Shown: piece by piece, positions 9,211 to 18,089 of the stretch
How the letters are laid out: the number at the start of each line of letters is the position of its first letter
Position numbering within the stretch: position 1 is the first letter of the stretch
Assembly: GCF_005116505.1 (NCBI RefSeq)
Contig: NZ_SWBR01000001.1
Span: 1,178,001 to 1,242,000 of the forward strand
Direction of reading: 5' to 3'
Source: Pedobacter polaris
GTDB taxonomy: Bacteria; Bacteroidota; Bacteroidia; Sphingobacteriales; Sphingobacteriaceae
Length of the DNA: 64,000 bases
Position numbers and translations under genes: made by a program
Notes under the pieces: generated by a model
What the model saw: only the letters and a program-made list of their open reading frames with translations
Database searches by the model: none
Told to the model about the DNA's origin: nothing

Positions 9211-9250
9211 CGTCATTGCGAGCCTCTGTGCACAGGGCGAAGCAATCTCC
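9211..9250 (+). repeat. Dispersed CGTCATTGCGAG-type intergenic repeat
   Basis: The stretch begins CGTCATTGCGAGCC and ends GAAGCAATCTCC, a dispersed intergenic element type common in Pedobacter-like genomes. A related copy in the opposite orientation is found at 52521-52553 in this window (the minus strand there begins CGTCATTGCGAGGAAG). The rest of the 280-bp gap up to uvrB holds the terminator, a 'GTATCAAG'-type repeat at 9120-9165, and otherwise nothing I can assign. Confidence 0.6.
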
Positions 9251-9399
9251 CTTATAGGTGAAAGATAATAACCTTGCGTTAAATATATTTTGCCTTAAGC
9301 TTTTTGCTCATCTCAAAACCTTTCCCCATTTATCATTGTTGTCCAATCTTTAAGCTTTGGTCTTTTCGCTTTAAGCTATAACCCTTATCTTTACTTACA

Positions 9400-11436
9400 A
9401 TGAAGTTCAAATTAGTATCAGAGTATAAGCCAACGGGCGATCAACCAAATGCGATTAAACAACTAGTTGAAGGTGTTAATGCAAATGAAAACTACCAAAC
9501 TTTACTAGGGGTTACAGGGTCTGGCAAAACATTTACTGTAGCCAACGTAATTGAGCAAACTCAAAAACCAACACTAATTTTAAGTCATAACAAAACTTTA
9601 GCCGCACAGCTGTACGGAGAATTTAAACAGTTCTTTCCAGAAAATGCTGTTAACTATTTTGTTTCCTACTACGATTATTATCAACCAGAAGCTTACATGC
9701 CAACCACAAATACTTATATCGAAAAAGATTTAAGTATAAATGAGGAGATTGAAAAACTACGGCTAAGAACCACCTCATCTCTAATGTCTGGGAGAAGGGA
9801 TGTAATTGTAGTTTCATCCATCTCTTGTATTTATGGTATGGGAAATCCCGAAGATTTTTCTCGGTCTGTTTTCCGTTTTTCAGTAGGAACCAGAATTAGC
9901 AGAAACTCTTTTTTGCATAGCTTGGTTGAGATTTTATATGCACGAACAATTAACGATTTTAAAAGGGGAACTTTCAGGGTAAAAGGAGATACGGTAGATA
10001 TTTTTCCAGCTTATTTAGATAATGCTTATCGCATTTCATTTTTTGGAGATGATATTGAAGAACTTTCTGAAATAGATCCAATAACAGGGAAAACATTGGC
10101 AAAACTAGAAGATATGGCTATTTATCCAGCCAATCTTTTCGTTACACCAAAAGAGAAATTCAATTCATCAATTTGGGGGATTCAGGAAGAATTAGAATTG
10201 CGCAAAAATCAATTGTTAAATGATAGACAATTATTAGAAGCAAAACGATTAGAAGAAAGAGTAAACTTTGATATCGAAATGATGAAGGAACTAGGTTATT
10301 GTTCTGGAATTGAAAACTACTCAAGATTTTTCGATGGACGTTCTGCAGGGATGAGACCCTTCTGTTTGTTAGATTATTTTCCAGATGATTATTTGATGGT
10401 GATTGATGAAAGCCATGTAACTGTTCCGCAAATTAGAGCCATGTATGGTGGTGATAGGTCGCGTAAAATGTCATTGGTAGAATATGGTTTCCGCTTGCCA
10501 TCTGCATTAGATAATCGCCCTTTAAACTTTGATGAATTTGAGCGTTTAGCACCACAAACTATTTATGTGAGCGCAACCCCGGCAGATTATGAGTTAGAAA
10601 AAACAGATGGTGTAGTAATTGAACAAGTAATTAGACCGACCGGATTATTAGATCCAGTTATAGAAGTTAGACCAGCCATTAATCAGGTTGATGATCTATT
10701 AGATGAGATTGACAAGACCATTAAATTGGGCGATAGGATTTTGGTAACTACGCTAACCAAACGTATGGCAGAAGAGTTGACCAAATACATGGATCGTTTA
10801 AATATCAAATGTCGTTACATTCACTCTGAAGTGAAAACCTTAGAAAGGGTTGAAATTTTAAGAGGATTACGCTTGGGTGAATTTGATGTTTTAGTGGGGA
10901 TTAACTTATTAAGGGAAGGATTAGATTTGCCCGAAGTAAGTTTAGTAGCCATTTTAGATGCAGACAAAGAAGGTTTTTTAAGATCTGACAGAGCTTTAAT
11001 CCAAACTATTGGGCGTGCTGCTCGTAATGATAGAGGTAGGGTAATTATGTATGCAGATAGTATTACCCAATCTATGGAGAGAACCATTGATGAGACCAAT
11101 AGGCGTAGGGAGAAACAAGTTAGCTATAATTTAGAACATGGCATTACCCCTAAAACGGTTGGCAAAACTAGAGAAGAAATTATTGAACAAAGTTCCGTTT
11201 TAGATTTCTCTGAAAGTAAAGCTCGTAATAAAGCTTATGTAGAAATTGATGAGGTTAGCATTGCAGCCGATCCAGTTATACAATATATGACTAAACCAGA
11301 GATGCAGAAAGCAATTGAAAAAACGCGTAAAGACATGCAAAAAGCAGCAAAAGATATGGACTTCTTAATGGCAGCTCGTATGCGGGATGAGATGTTTGCC
11401 CTAGAGAAAGTATTTGCAGAACGATTTAGTAAATAA
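9400..11436 (+). CDS. uvrB: UvrABC excinuclease subunit B
   Basis: A 678-residue DNA-repair helicase-like subunit that loads on damage with UvrA and then positions UvrC for incision. The Walker A motif is 'GVTGSGKT' at residues 37-44, the damage-probing beta-hairpin region has 'YYDYYQPEAYMP', 'IDESHVTVPQIR' covers the DEAD-like motif II, 'IYVSATPADYE' is helicase motif III, and 'QTIGRAARN' is motif VI. The C-terminal UVR coiled coil occupies about residues 635-670. Length is normal and nothing is missing. It is a single gene with its own upstream region. Confidence 0.97.
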   Translation: MKFKLVSEYKPTGDQPNAIKQLVEGVNANENYQTLLGVTGSGKTFTVANVIEQTQKPTLILSHNKTLAAQLYGEFKQFFPENAVNYFVSYYDYYQPEAYMPTTNTYIEKDLSINEEIEKLRLRTTSSLMSGRRDVIVVSSISCIYGMGNPEDFSRSVFRFSVGTRISRNSFLHSLVEILYARTINDFKRGTFRVKGDTVDIFPAYLDNAYRISFFGDDIEELSEIDPITGKTLAKLEDMAIYPANLFVTPKEKFNSSIWGIQEELELRKNQLLNDRQLLEAKRLEERVNFDIEMMKELGYCSGIENYSRFFDGRSAGMRPFCLLDYFPDDYLMVIDESHVTVPQIRAMYGGDRSRKMSLVEYGFRLPSALDNRPLNFDEFERLAPQTIYVSATPADYELEKTDGVVIEQVIRPTGLLDPVIEVRPAINQVDDLLDEIDKTIKLGDRILVTTLTKRMAEELTKYMDRLNIKCRYIHSEVKTLERVEILRGLRLGEFDVLVGINLLREGLDLPEVSLVAILDADKEGFLRSDRALIQTIGRAARNDRGRVIMYADSITQSMERTIDETNRRREKQVSYNLEHGITPKTVGKTREEIIEQSSVLDFSESKARNKAYVEIDEVSIAADPVIQYMTKPEMQKAIEKTRKDMQKAAKDMDFLMAARMRDEMFALEKVFAERFSK

Positions 11437-11499
11437 ATTCTACTTTGATAAAATTCTGTGAAATTAACCTTTATTTTGGCAAGGTTAGCTACGCTTTCT

Positions 11500-11527
11500 C
11501 ATAACCTATAACTCACAACCCATAACC
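11500..11527 (+). repeat. TAACCCATAACC-type low-complexity intergenic repeat
   Basis: Short words of the type CATAACC / TATAACTC / CACAACCC follow each other here, just before ywbE. The same word family occurs at 60467-60503, 60945-61069 and inside metH at 61681-61742, so it looks like one copy of a dispersed degenerate repeat. Confidence 0.45.
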
Positions 11528-11533
11528 AAAATT

Positions 11534-11734
11534 ATGCAAGGACAAAACAGAATAGATATTTACCCAGGTCTAGAAGTAGGTATCATCTTAAAAAAGGATC
11601 AAAGAAGTGGAAATGTAACGTATGGTGTAGTAAAAGATTTATTAACCTCATCATCATTCCATTCGAGAGGAATTAAAGTGCGTTTGGAAGATGGCCAAGT
11701 TGGTAGAGTTTGTGAAATAGTGGAAGAAGATTAA
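11534..11734 (+). CDS. ywbE: YwbE-family small protein
   Basis: A 66-residue cytosolic protein that matches the YwbE family along its whole length: 'YPGLEVGIILKKDQRSG', 'GVVKDLLTSSSFHSRGIKV' and the ending 'GQVGRVCEIV'. The family is widespread, has a small beta-barrel-like appearance, and has no established biochemical function. It lies about 100 bp downstream of uvrB on the same strand, with a low-complexity repeat in between, so cotranscription with uvrB is uncertain. The gene identity is secure because of the high conservation of this family. Confidence 0.88.
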   Translation: MQGQNRIDIYPGLEVGIILKKDQRSGNVTYGVVKDLLTSSSFHSRGIKVRLEDGQVGRVCEIVEED

Positions 11735-11888
11735 TTTAATTCTAAACTTGATGAAGAGACAAAAATAAACCTCGATAACAAGATAATTCCATAAATACTT
11801 ATTAATTTCCGAAACAAACAACTAGCTTGTATTGTAATTAAAGTGCAATTAAATTTTAGAGAAGTAACAAAAAATTAATTCTCTCGTC

Positions 11889-11896
11889 TATATTTG
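11889..11896 (+). promoter_or_regulatory. Bacteroidota -7 element (TATATTTG) for the DUF4834 gene
   Basis: A perfect TAnnTTTG match 19 bp before the ATG at 11915. No -33 TTTG is seen at 19-21 bp upstream. Its position gives a very short leader, as is common in this phylum. Confidence 0.4.
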
Positions 11897-11914
11897 TGTT
11901 AATAAACTTATAAA

Positions 11915-12178
11915 ATGGGTTACTTTTTAAATTTCATAATCATAGCTATCCTTGTTCTTTGGGCTATTCGAGTATTAATTCGAATGATATTTCCTGTTAT
12001 GCTTAAAAAAGCTTTCGGTAATATGCAAAACCAAGCAACAGGCACTCAGCAGCAGCAACAACAACAAAGATCTACAAAACCTGAAGGTTCCATATCTATT
12101 GATTACATGCCTAAAAAAGAAAAGAAAGGCAATGCCGATAAACTTGGTGATTTTGTAGAATACGAAGAGGTTAAATAG
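11915..12178 (+). CDS. DUF4834-like small membrane protein
   Basis: An 87-residue protein with one N-terminal membrane helix (about residues 3-30), then a hydrophilic tail with a run of seven Gln (from about residue 45), 'ISIDYMPKKEKK' and an acidic end 'DFVEYEEVK'. This layout matches the DUF4834 family of Bacteroidota, whose function is unknown. The tail most likely faces the cytoplasm because of its charge. The Gln run is encoded by CAG/CAA repeats and could vary in length between strains. It sits alone between ywbE and the YfhO gene, with its own -7 element. Confidence 0.65.
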   Translation: MGYFLNFIIIAILVLWAIRVLIRMIFPVMLKKAFGNMQNQATGTQQQQQQQRSTKPEGSISIDYMPKKEKKGNADKLGDFVEYEEVK

Positions 12179-12273
12179 TTTTCAGTTGACAGTTTTCAGC
12201 TGCTAATCGCTTAATAAGCTTCGCTCAATACTTGGTATTAAAAAATAATACTTCCTAATCTGTATCAATTTTC

Positions 12274-12281
12274 TATTTTTG
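12274..12281 (+). promoter_or_regulatory. Bacteroidota -7 element (TATTTTTG) for the YfhO gene
   Basis: A perfect TAnnTTTG octamer 28 bp before the ATG at 12310. No good -33 element is seen, so the support is the octamer and its position only. Confidence 0.4.
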
Positions 12282-12309
12282 AGGCTAAGTTTAATTTTAA
12301 AATAGCCTA

Positions 12310-14802
12310 ATGAACAATTGGTTTAACAAAAATGGCATCCACGTAGCCATAGTTGCAGCATTTTTAGTTATTTGTTTTGTGTACTTCAGTCCTGTATTGC
12401 AGGGAAAAGCACCCGCTCAAAGTGACGTAATACAGTCTAAAGCGATGCAAAAAGAAATAATGGAGTATAAAGACAAAGATGGTAAAGGACCACTTTGGAC
12501 AAACCAGATGTTTGGCGGTATGCCGGCCTATCAAATTTGGGTACAATATGCTTATAATGGCGCTACTTATGGTATTGCTTTAATTACTAGAGTATTACCA
12601 AATCCAGTAGGAACAGTTTTGTTACTTTTAATTGGTTCTTACTTTTTGTTTATTGTATTAAAAATAAATCCCTGGCTCGCTGCGGCAGGAGCAATAGCCT
12701 TCTCATTTACAACATACAACTTTGTGTTAATAGCCACAGGCCACAGCAATAAGGCTTTGGCAATTGGCTTCTTCGCACCAATTATTGCAAGTATTATACT
12801 AACGCTGAGGGGTAAGTATTGGCTCGGAGCCAGTTTAACAGCGTTATTTTTAGCTTTAGAAGTTAGAGCAAACCACGTTCAAATGACTTATTATCTGTTC
12901 ATTTGTATTTTAATCTTTATTGGTATTGAAATTTATCAAGCTTATAAAGCAAAAGCATTGCCTGCTTTGGGTAAGGCAATTGGTTTCTTATCGGCAGCAG
13001 TACTACTTGCCGTAATGGTAAATGCAAGCTTATTATGGACCACCACTGAATATGCTGCGGAAACAAATCGTGGTAAATCTAATTTAACAAATGCGGCAGG
13101 TAAGCAAGAAAGCATGTCTAAAGACTATGCCTATAACTGGAGCCAAGGTGTTGGTGAAAGTTTTACCTTTCTAATTCCTAATTTATACGGTGGCGCAACT
13201 AGCATTGATGAATTGGTAAAACCAGAAAGCAATATGTACAAAGCTGTTGCAGAAGTAACTGCTGGCGATCCTCAGCAAACTATAGGAGTTATTCAGCAAT
13301 TGGCTTCTTCTCCTCAATTAAACATGCAGCAATACTGGGGAGAAAAACCTGGTACTTCTGGAGGATATTATTTCGGAGCAATTGTTTGTTTCCTTTTTGT
13401 ATTTGGTTTATTCATTGTACGTAGTCGCCTAAAATGGTGGATATTAGCTACAACCGTGTTGTTTATGCTGTTATCTTACGGCAAAAATTTCCCATTTGTT
13501 TCAGATTTATTCTTTAACTATTTCCCATTATATAATAAATTTAGAGCAGTAGAATCTATTCTTGCTGTTGTAGGATTAATGGTTCCACTACTTGCGTTTT
13601 TGGCAGTTAAAGAGGCGCAAGAAGGTAGTATTGATCAGAAAGTATTAATTAAAAAGTTAACATGGTCTGCTGGTATTACTGGCGGATTTGCATTATTGGT
13701 TGCTGTAGTTCCTACACTGTTTTTTAGTTTCAAGACGGCTAACCACTTAGAGATTGTTCAGGCACTTACACAAAATACAGGTAACAATGCAGGTGTGGCA
13801 CAAAAAATTATTGATGGCTTAATTAAAGATAGAATATCAATAGCTCGTGAAGACGCATTTCGCTCTTTCTTATTCATTGTGATAGGTTTTGCCATTGTAT
13901 GGGCATTCATTACTAAAAAATTGAATATGCAGTTGGCATTTGGTTTATTGGCATTAGCGGTATTGATAGACATGTGGCAAGTAGATCGTCGTTATTTAAA
14001 TAACAAAAACTTTGAAAGTAAATCTACACTGGCTAATTACTTCCAGCCCCGTGATGTAGATACTTTTATCATGGCAGATAAAGATCCAAACTTTAGAGTT
14101 TATGACCAAAGCGTGAACACTTTTAGTGATGCAAGTACCTCATCTTTCCATAAAACAATTGGCGGTTATCATGCAGCAAAATTGAAGAGATATGATGAGT
14201 TGATCTCAAATCAATTCTCTAAGAGTGTAAATCAAGATGTTTTAGACATGTTGAACGCTAAATATTTCATTACACAAGATCCTCAAAATGGTTCATTTAA
14301 AATGTCTAGAAATGCAACAGCCTTAGGCAATGCATGGATTGTGCAAGGTGTACAGTTTGTTAAAAACTCAGACGAAGAAATGAAAGCGATTAACAGTTTC
14401 GATCCCAAACAAGAAGCAATTGTTGATGAGCAATATAAAAAGCTAATTGATACTACTCGTTTAGGCGCTGACCCAACTGCTTTCATCAAAATGGAAAAAT
14501 ATCACCCAGATCATATTGAATATTCTTACAGCGCACCAAGAGATGTAATTGCTGTATTCTCTGAAATTTATTATGATAAAGGCTGGAATATGTATATTGA
14601 TGGTAAGCAAAAACCATATTTTAGAGCTGATTATGTTTTAAGGGCAGCCCAATTAGAAGCAGGTAACCATACTGTTGAATTCAAATTCGAACCAACATCA
14701 TACTATACTGGAGAAAAAATATCTTTAGCAGGATCAATCCTTTTGGTATTGTTTTTAGGATTTGGTTTTTATACGGAGAACAAAAAGAAAAAAGTAGGTT
14801 AA
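12310..14802 (+). CDS. YfhO-family large membrane protein
   Basis: An 830-residue polytopic membrane protein. A first helix (about residues 11-28) is followed by a periplasmic loop with 'QSDVIQSKAMQKE' and 'FGGMPAYQIW', the typical start of YfhO-family proteins, then roughly a dozen helices, and a soluble C-terminal domain (about residues 570-790) ahead of a last helix. YfhO proteins are GT-C-like and have been linked in Gram-positive bacteria to glycosylation of surface polymers. In Bacteroidota the role is not defined. It has a near-ideal terminator downstream and stands as a single-gene unit. Confidence 0.8.
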   Translation: MNNWFNKNGIHVAIVAAFLVICFVYFSPVLQGKAPAQSDVIQSKAMQKEIMEYKDKDGKGPLWTNQMFGGMPAYQIWVQYAYNGATYGIALITRVLPNPVGTVLLLLIGSYFLFIVLKINPWLAAAGAIAFSFTTYNFVLIATGHSNKALAIGFFAPIIASIILTLRGKYWLGASLTALFLALEVRANHVQMTYYLFICILIFIGIEIYQAYKAKALPALGKAIGFLSAAVLLAVMVNASLLWTTTEYAAETNRGKSNLTNAAGKQESMSKDYAYNWSQGVGESFTFLIPNLYGGATSIDELVKPESNMYKAVAEVTAGDPQQTIGVIQQLASSPQLNMQQYWGEKPGTSGGYYFGAIVCFLFVFGLFIVRSRLKWWILATTVLFMLLSYGKNFPFVSDLFFNYFPLYNKFRAVESILAVVGLMVPLLAFLAVKEAQEGSIDQKVLIKKLTWSAGITGGFALLVAVVPTLFFSFKTANHLEIVQALTQNTGNNAGVAQKIIDGLIKDRISIAREDAFRSFLFIVIGFAIVWAFITKKLNMQLAFGLLALAVLIDMWQVDRRYLNNKNFESKSTLANYFQPRDVDTFIMADKDPNFRVYDQSVNTFSDASTSSFHKTIGGYHAAKLKRYDELISNQFSKSVNQDVLDMLNAKYFITQDPQNGSFKMSRNATALGNAWIVQGVQFVKNSDEEMKAINSFDPKQEAIVDEQYKKLIDTTRLGADPTAFIKMEKYHPDHIEYSYSAPRDVIAVFSEIYYDKGWNMYIDGKQKPYFRADYVLRAAQLEAGNHTVEFKFEPTSYYTGEKISLAGSILLVLFLGFGFYTENKKKKVG

Positions 14803-14822
14803 AAAGAACTATAAATTAATAT

Positions 14823-14857
14823 AAAAGCCGATCTCATCATTTGAGATCGGCTTTTTT
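14823..14857 (+). terminator. Rho-independent terminator after the YfhO gene
   Basis: A 14-bp perfect stem (14823-14836 with 14842-14855), loop TCATT, followed by T residues. It is 21 bp past the stop codon. Confidence 0.9.
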
Positions 14858-14929
14858 GTTTTTATATCAAGAAATAAAACTGTTAGGAGTAAAATAACGT
14901 AAGTGTGATTATTAAGCCGCTAATAGCTG

Positions 14930-15229
14930 ATGAAAAATCTCTACTTTAAGTTATTCATTACATTCATATGCCTAATTTGCTTTTCGGTAAATATGGTTAT
15001 TGCAATACCACTGGTATTTAAAGCAAAAACACATTTCAGTGAGGCAAATGAAAAAGATAGTACTGAAAAGAGCTTTAATGCACAAGAGAAATTAGCAACG
15101 ATCATAGTCTTTCAGTTTCAAGCTAAAAACACGGTTGCATCCAATAAAAGCAATCTGAAATTTAATTCATTCAAATTCAATTTGCCCGCAGCCTATAGTA
15201 GCCTTCCAAAAAGACCACCAAAGCACTAA
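14930..15229 (+). CDS. Hypothetical exported or membrane-anchored small protein
   Basis: A 99-residue protein I do not recognise. Residues 5-31 form a strong hydrophobic segment ('LFITFICLICFSVNMVIAI'), either a signal peptide or an anchor. The remainder is polar, rich in Lys, Asn and Ser, and ends in 'LPKRPPKH'. There is no Cys lipobox and no catalytic motif. It lies after the YfhO terminator and 43 bp before the DUF4394 lipoprotein gene on the same strand, so it may be cotranscribed with it. Coding status is supported by the plausible N-terminal signal and the spacing only. Confidence 0.5.
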   Translation: MKNLYFKLFITFICLICFSVNMVIAIPLVFKAKTHFSEANEKDSTEKSFNAQEKLATIIVFQFQAKNTVASNKSNLKFNSFKFNLPAAYSSLPKRPPKH

Positions 15230-15272
15230 GCTTAAGCAGAACTTAATCAATTTTTCACTAAAACTTTAAAAC

Positions 15273-16796
15273 ATGTTAAAAAAATATAACTTGTTAGCTA
15301 CCATATTTGGTATTGTGCTAACCCTTTCAATCAGCTCTTGTAAAAAAGATAGAGTACCTACTGCTCAGGAAACTTTAATTCCAGGGCCGGATTTAAATTT
15401 CTTTGCTTTAACAAATGACAACAAAATACTGTCGTTAAATGCTAAAGCCCCATCTTCTGTCGCTGCCCAAGTAACAATTTCTGGCTTACAGGCCAACGAA
15501 ACCATTTTGGGAATTGATTTTCGCCCGGCTACAGGTGAACTGTATGCTGTTGGCAGTACCAGTAGGATATATGTTATTAACCCTAAAACTGGTGCTTCTA
15601 GAGCAATTTCAACTGTTCCTTTTACTCCAGCAATCAATGGTACTAGCGTTGCTTTTGATTTTAATCCCACAGTTGATAGAATTAGATTGGTAACTTCAAA
15701 TGGTCAAAACCTTCGCTTAAATCCTGAAACAGGAACTGTACAGATAGAAGATGGTGCAATTAATGGCGTAACAAATGCTAAAGTTTCTTCGGCTGCTTAC
15801 TCCATGAATAAAGCAGGTGCGGCAACAACTGTTTTATTTGATATCGATGTTGTAAATAATAAATTACACAAACAAGACCCACCTAACAATGGCACCTTGG
15901 TTGAAATAGGTTCCTTAGGATATGATGTTGATGAAGCTGGTGGTTTCGACATTAATCCCGATGGTACGGTTGCCTTAGCTGCATTGTCTGTTGCAAATAA
16001 ATCTGCATTGTTCTCAATTGACCTTAATACAGGTAAAGCAGCAAAAATTGGCAATTTAGCACAAACAATAATAGGTTTAGCAATCCCTACTGAGGCAGTT
16101 GCTTATGCAATAGCTAATAACAACGAGTTGTTGATCTTTAATCCATTAGCCATTACGCCAACACCAGTTGTAAAAGCAATTACTGGAATTGCAACTGGCG
16201 AATCTATTTTAGGGATAGATATGAGACCGCTTAATGGTCAGCTTTATGCTTTAGGCAGCACAAGTAGGGTGTATACAATTAATGCCTCATCTGGTTTAGC
16301 TACACCAGTAGGTGCCACCACATTTACAACATTGTTAATTGGTGCCCAATTTGGTTTTGATTTTAACCCAACGGTTGATAGAATTAGAATTGTAAGTAAC
16401 ACAGGTCAGAACTTAAGATTTAACCCTGCCGATGGTGCAATTACTGTAGATCTTCCTATTGTTTCTACAACAGCTCAAGTTAGCGGTGCAGCTTATACAA
16501 ATAACTTTGCAGGTTCAACAACAACCATGTTGTTTGATATTGATGCTTCGGGAGATCGTTTATATAAGCAAGACCCACCTAACAATGGTGTTTTGGTAGA
16601 CATTGGTGCGCTAGGTGTAAATGTAGAAGCAACTAATGGTTTTGATATAGGTTCAACTAGTGGCTTAGCTTATGGTATTTTTACCGTTGCAGGTGTTCAA
16701 AAATTATATGCAGTTAATTTAACATCTGGAGCCGCAACAGCTGGCGCAACAATTACAGCAGCAGCTAGAGGGTTTACCCTTGGTTTAGGTTTTTAA
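15273..16796 (+). CDS. Lipoprotein with two tandem DUF4394 units
   Basis: A 507-residue lipoprotein; the lipobox ends at Cys23 ('LSISSCKK'). The mature part consists of two DUF4394 repeats of about 225 residues each. Matching pairs include 'FDFNPTVDRIRLVTSNGQ' with 'FDFNPTVDRIRIVSNTGQ', and 'KQDPPNNGTLVEIGSLG' with 'KQDPPNNGVLVDIGALG'. Such domains look like beta-propeller halves, so two copies may close one propeller; that is an inference. It is likely anchored in the outer membrane or periplasm. A terminator follows 15 bp after the stop. Function is unknown. Confidence 0.85.
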   Translation: MLKKYNLLATIFGIVLTLSISSCKKDRVPTAQETLIPGPDLNFFALTNDNKILSLNAKAPSSVAAQVTISGLQANETILGIDFRPATGELYAVGSTSRIYVINPKTGASRAISTVPFTPAINGTSVAFDFNPTVDRIRLVTSNGQNLRLNPETGTVQIEDGAINGVTNAKVSSAAYSMNKAGAATTVLFDIDVVNNKLHKQDPPNNGTLVEIGSLGYDVDEAGGFDINPDGTVALAALSVANKSALFSIDLNTGKAAKIGNLAQTIIGLAIPTEAVAYAIANNNELLIFNPLAITPTPVVKAITGIATGESILGIDMRPLNGQLYALGSTSRVYTINASSGLATPVGATTFTTLLIGAQFGFDFNPTVDRIRIVSNTGQNLRFNPADGAITVDLPIVSTTAQVSGAAYTNNFAGSTTTMLFDIDASGDRLYKQDPPNNGVLVDIGALGVNVEATNGFDIGSTSGLAYGIFTVAGVQKLYAVNLTSGAATAGATITAAARGFTLGLGF

Positions 16797-16811
16797 CTCC
16801 TATTTAATGAT

Positions 16812-16852
16812 AACCGCAGATTGGCATATCTTGCTAGTCTGCGGTTTTTTAT
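16812..16852 (+). terminator. Rho-independent terminator after the DUF4394 lipoprotein gene
   Basis: A 9-bp perfect stem, AACCGCAGA (16812-16820) with TCTGCGGTT (16838-16846), a 17-base loop and a T run. From here to the small ORF at 17028 (about 175 bp) the DNA is AT-rich and I see no other feature. Confidence 0.8.
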
Positions 16853-17027
16853 AATTTTATATTCTAGTATTATCCTTACATAGAATTCCAATGCTGCTGT
16901 CACGCTTTAAAATGTAATAGAACTCATTGCATAATTACTTTCCATTTTACATATTCCACTTTTAATAATAATAACTTAACATCTTATTAATCTGTTAATT
17001 GCATTTTTGTGCTATAAAACAATTCAA

Positions 17028-17120
17028 ATGACAGAACTATTTTTAGGACTTTGTTTAGTAGTCATCATCGCATTCTTCTTTAGTCCTTATGAATTAACTG
17101 TAGGCGAGGACGAAGATTAA
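17028..17120 (+). CDS. 30-residue membrane micropeptide upstream of the LpxH-like gene
   Basis: An ATG-to-TAA frame of 30 codons encodes a short hydrophobic helix (about residues 4-19, 'LFLGLCLVVIIAFFFSP') with an acidic end 'VGEDED'. The stop is only 2 bp before the ATG of the LpxH-like gene, the spacing of a translationally coupled pair. I do not recognise a family. The compact design of one transmembrane helix and a charged tail is typical of small membrane proteins, and gene callers with a length cut-off would miss it. It may be a real regulator or a leader peptide; expression is not shown. Confidence 0.5.
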   Translation: MTELFLGLCLVVIIAFFFSPYELTVGEDED

Positions 17121-17122
17121 TT

Positions 17123-17974
17123 ATGGAAAAAAGGGAAGTCGAAATCGTAGTAATTTCTGATGTTCACTTGGGCACTTATGGTTGCCACGCCAAAGAACTC
17201 CTCAAATATCTTAAAAGCATAAAGCCGAAAACAATTGTCCTTAATGGCGATATTATTGACATATGGCAATTTAGCAAAAGGTATTGGCCAGAAACCCACA
17301 TGAAAATTCTGCGTAAAATTATGAAGTTTGTGGTAGAAGGAGTTCAGGTTTACTACCTAACTGGAAACCACGATGAGCTACTGCGTAAGTTTGCAGACAT
17401 GCATCTGGGTACTTTCCACCTTCAGAATAAATTGGTTTTAGAACTAGAGGGCAAAAAAGCTTGGTTTTTTCATGGCGACATATTTGATGTAACCATGCAG
17501 CATTCTAAGTGGCTGGCAAAAATGGGTGCTATTGGATATGATAGTTTAATATTAATCAACAGTTTTGTAAACTGGACTCTTGCTTTATTTGGGAAACAAA
17601 AGATGAGTTTCTCTCAAAAAATAAAAGCTAAATTTAAAGATGCAGTTAAATTCATTAATAAATTTGAACAAACAGCATCAGATTTGGCAATAGAAAAAGG
17701 TTATCACTATGTGATTTGTGGACATATTCATCAGCCAGAAATTAGAGAAATGGTAACAGAAGCTGGAAATGTAATTTACTTGAATAGTGGCGATTGGGTA
17801 GAAAGCTTAACTGCTTTAGAATATCACAAAGGTGAATGGCAGATTGTTAAGTACAATCCTGCAGATTTTAAAGTGGATGATGTTGAGCTAGGATTACTTT
17901 CTGATGGAGAAGACCTGCACAGTAAACTTGATATTAATATTTTATTGCAAAAGATTAAACTAGAAATTGGCTAA
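17123..17974 (+). CDS. UDP-2,3-diacylglucosamine diphosphatase (LpxH-like)
   Basis: A 283-residue calcineurin-like metallophosphoesterase. Metal-site motifs appear in order: 'VISDVHLGTYG' (residues about 12-22), 'LNGDIIDIW', 'LTGNHDE', 'FHGDIFD' and 'ICGHIHQPEI'. This is the pattern of the LpxH/YbbF type found in Bacteroidota, which removes UMP from UDP-2,3-diacylglucosamine in lipid A synthesis. It is longer than the 240-residue Escherichia coli LpxH and has an inserted helical segment around residues 140-190. A glycosyltransferase gene follows on the same strand, a pairing consistent with envelope lipid metabolism. The exact substrate is not proven. Confidence 0.8.
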   Translation: MEKREVEIVVISDVHLGTYGCHAKELLKYLKSIKPKTIVLNGDIIDIWQFSKRYWPETHMKILRKIMKFVVEGVQVYYLTGNHDELLRKFADMHLGTFHLQNKLVLELEGKKAWFFHGDIFDVTMQHSKWLAKMGAIGYDSLILINSFVNWTLALFGKQKMSFSQKIKAKFKDAVKFINKFEQTASDLAIEKGYHYVICGHIHQPEIREMVTEAGNVIYLNSGDWVESLTALEYHKGEWQIVKYNPADFKVDDVELGLLSDGEDLHSKLDINILLQKIKLEIG

Positions 17975-17985
17975 AGCATAAAACC

Positions 17986-18032
17986 ATCATGATTTTATAA
18001 ATTACAAAACGAGCACAACATAAAATCATGAT
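17986..18032 (+). repeat. 12-bp perfect inverted repeat between LpxH-like and GT genes
   Basis: ATCATGATTTTA at 17986-17997 is mirrored by TAAAATCATGAT at 18021-18032 with a 23-base spacer. No T run follows, so it is not a standard terminator. It could be an operator, an RNA hairpin or a repeat relic. Confidence 0.5.
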
Positions 18033-18089
18033 AGCTTCGTTTCCATTAAAACTATAAATACTGACGAAAAATACAGATATTAGGTGCGG

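Noticed and set aside
10821..11099. 92-codon minus-strand frame inside uvrB
   Set aside because: It lies fully antisense to highly conserved uvrB sequence and has no recognisable domain; it is a shadow frame.
12050..12070. CAG/CAA run in the DUF4834-like gene as a regulatory repeat
   Set aside because: It simply encodes a poly-Gln linker in frame; no further signal was seen.
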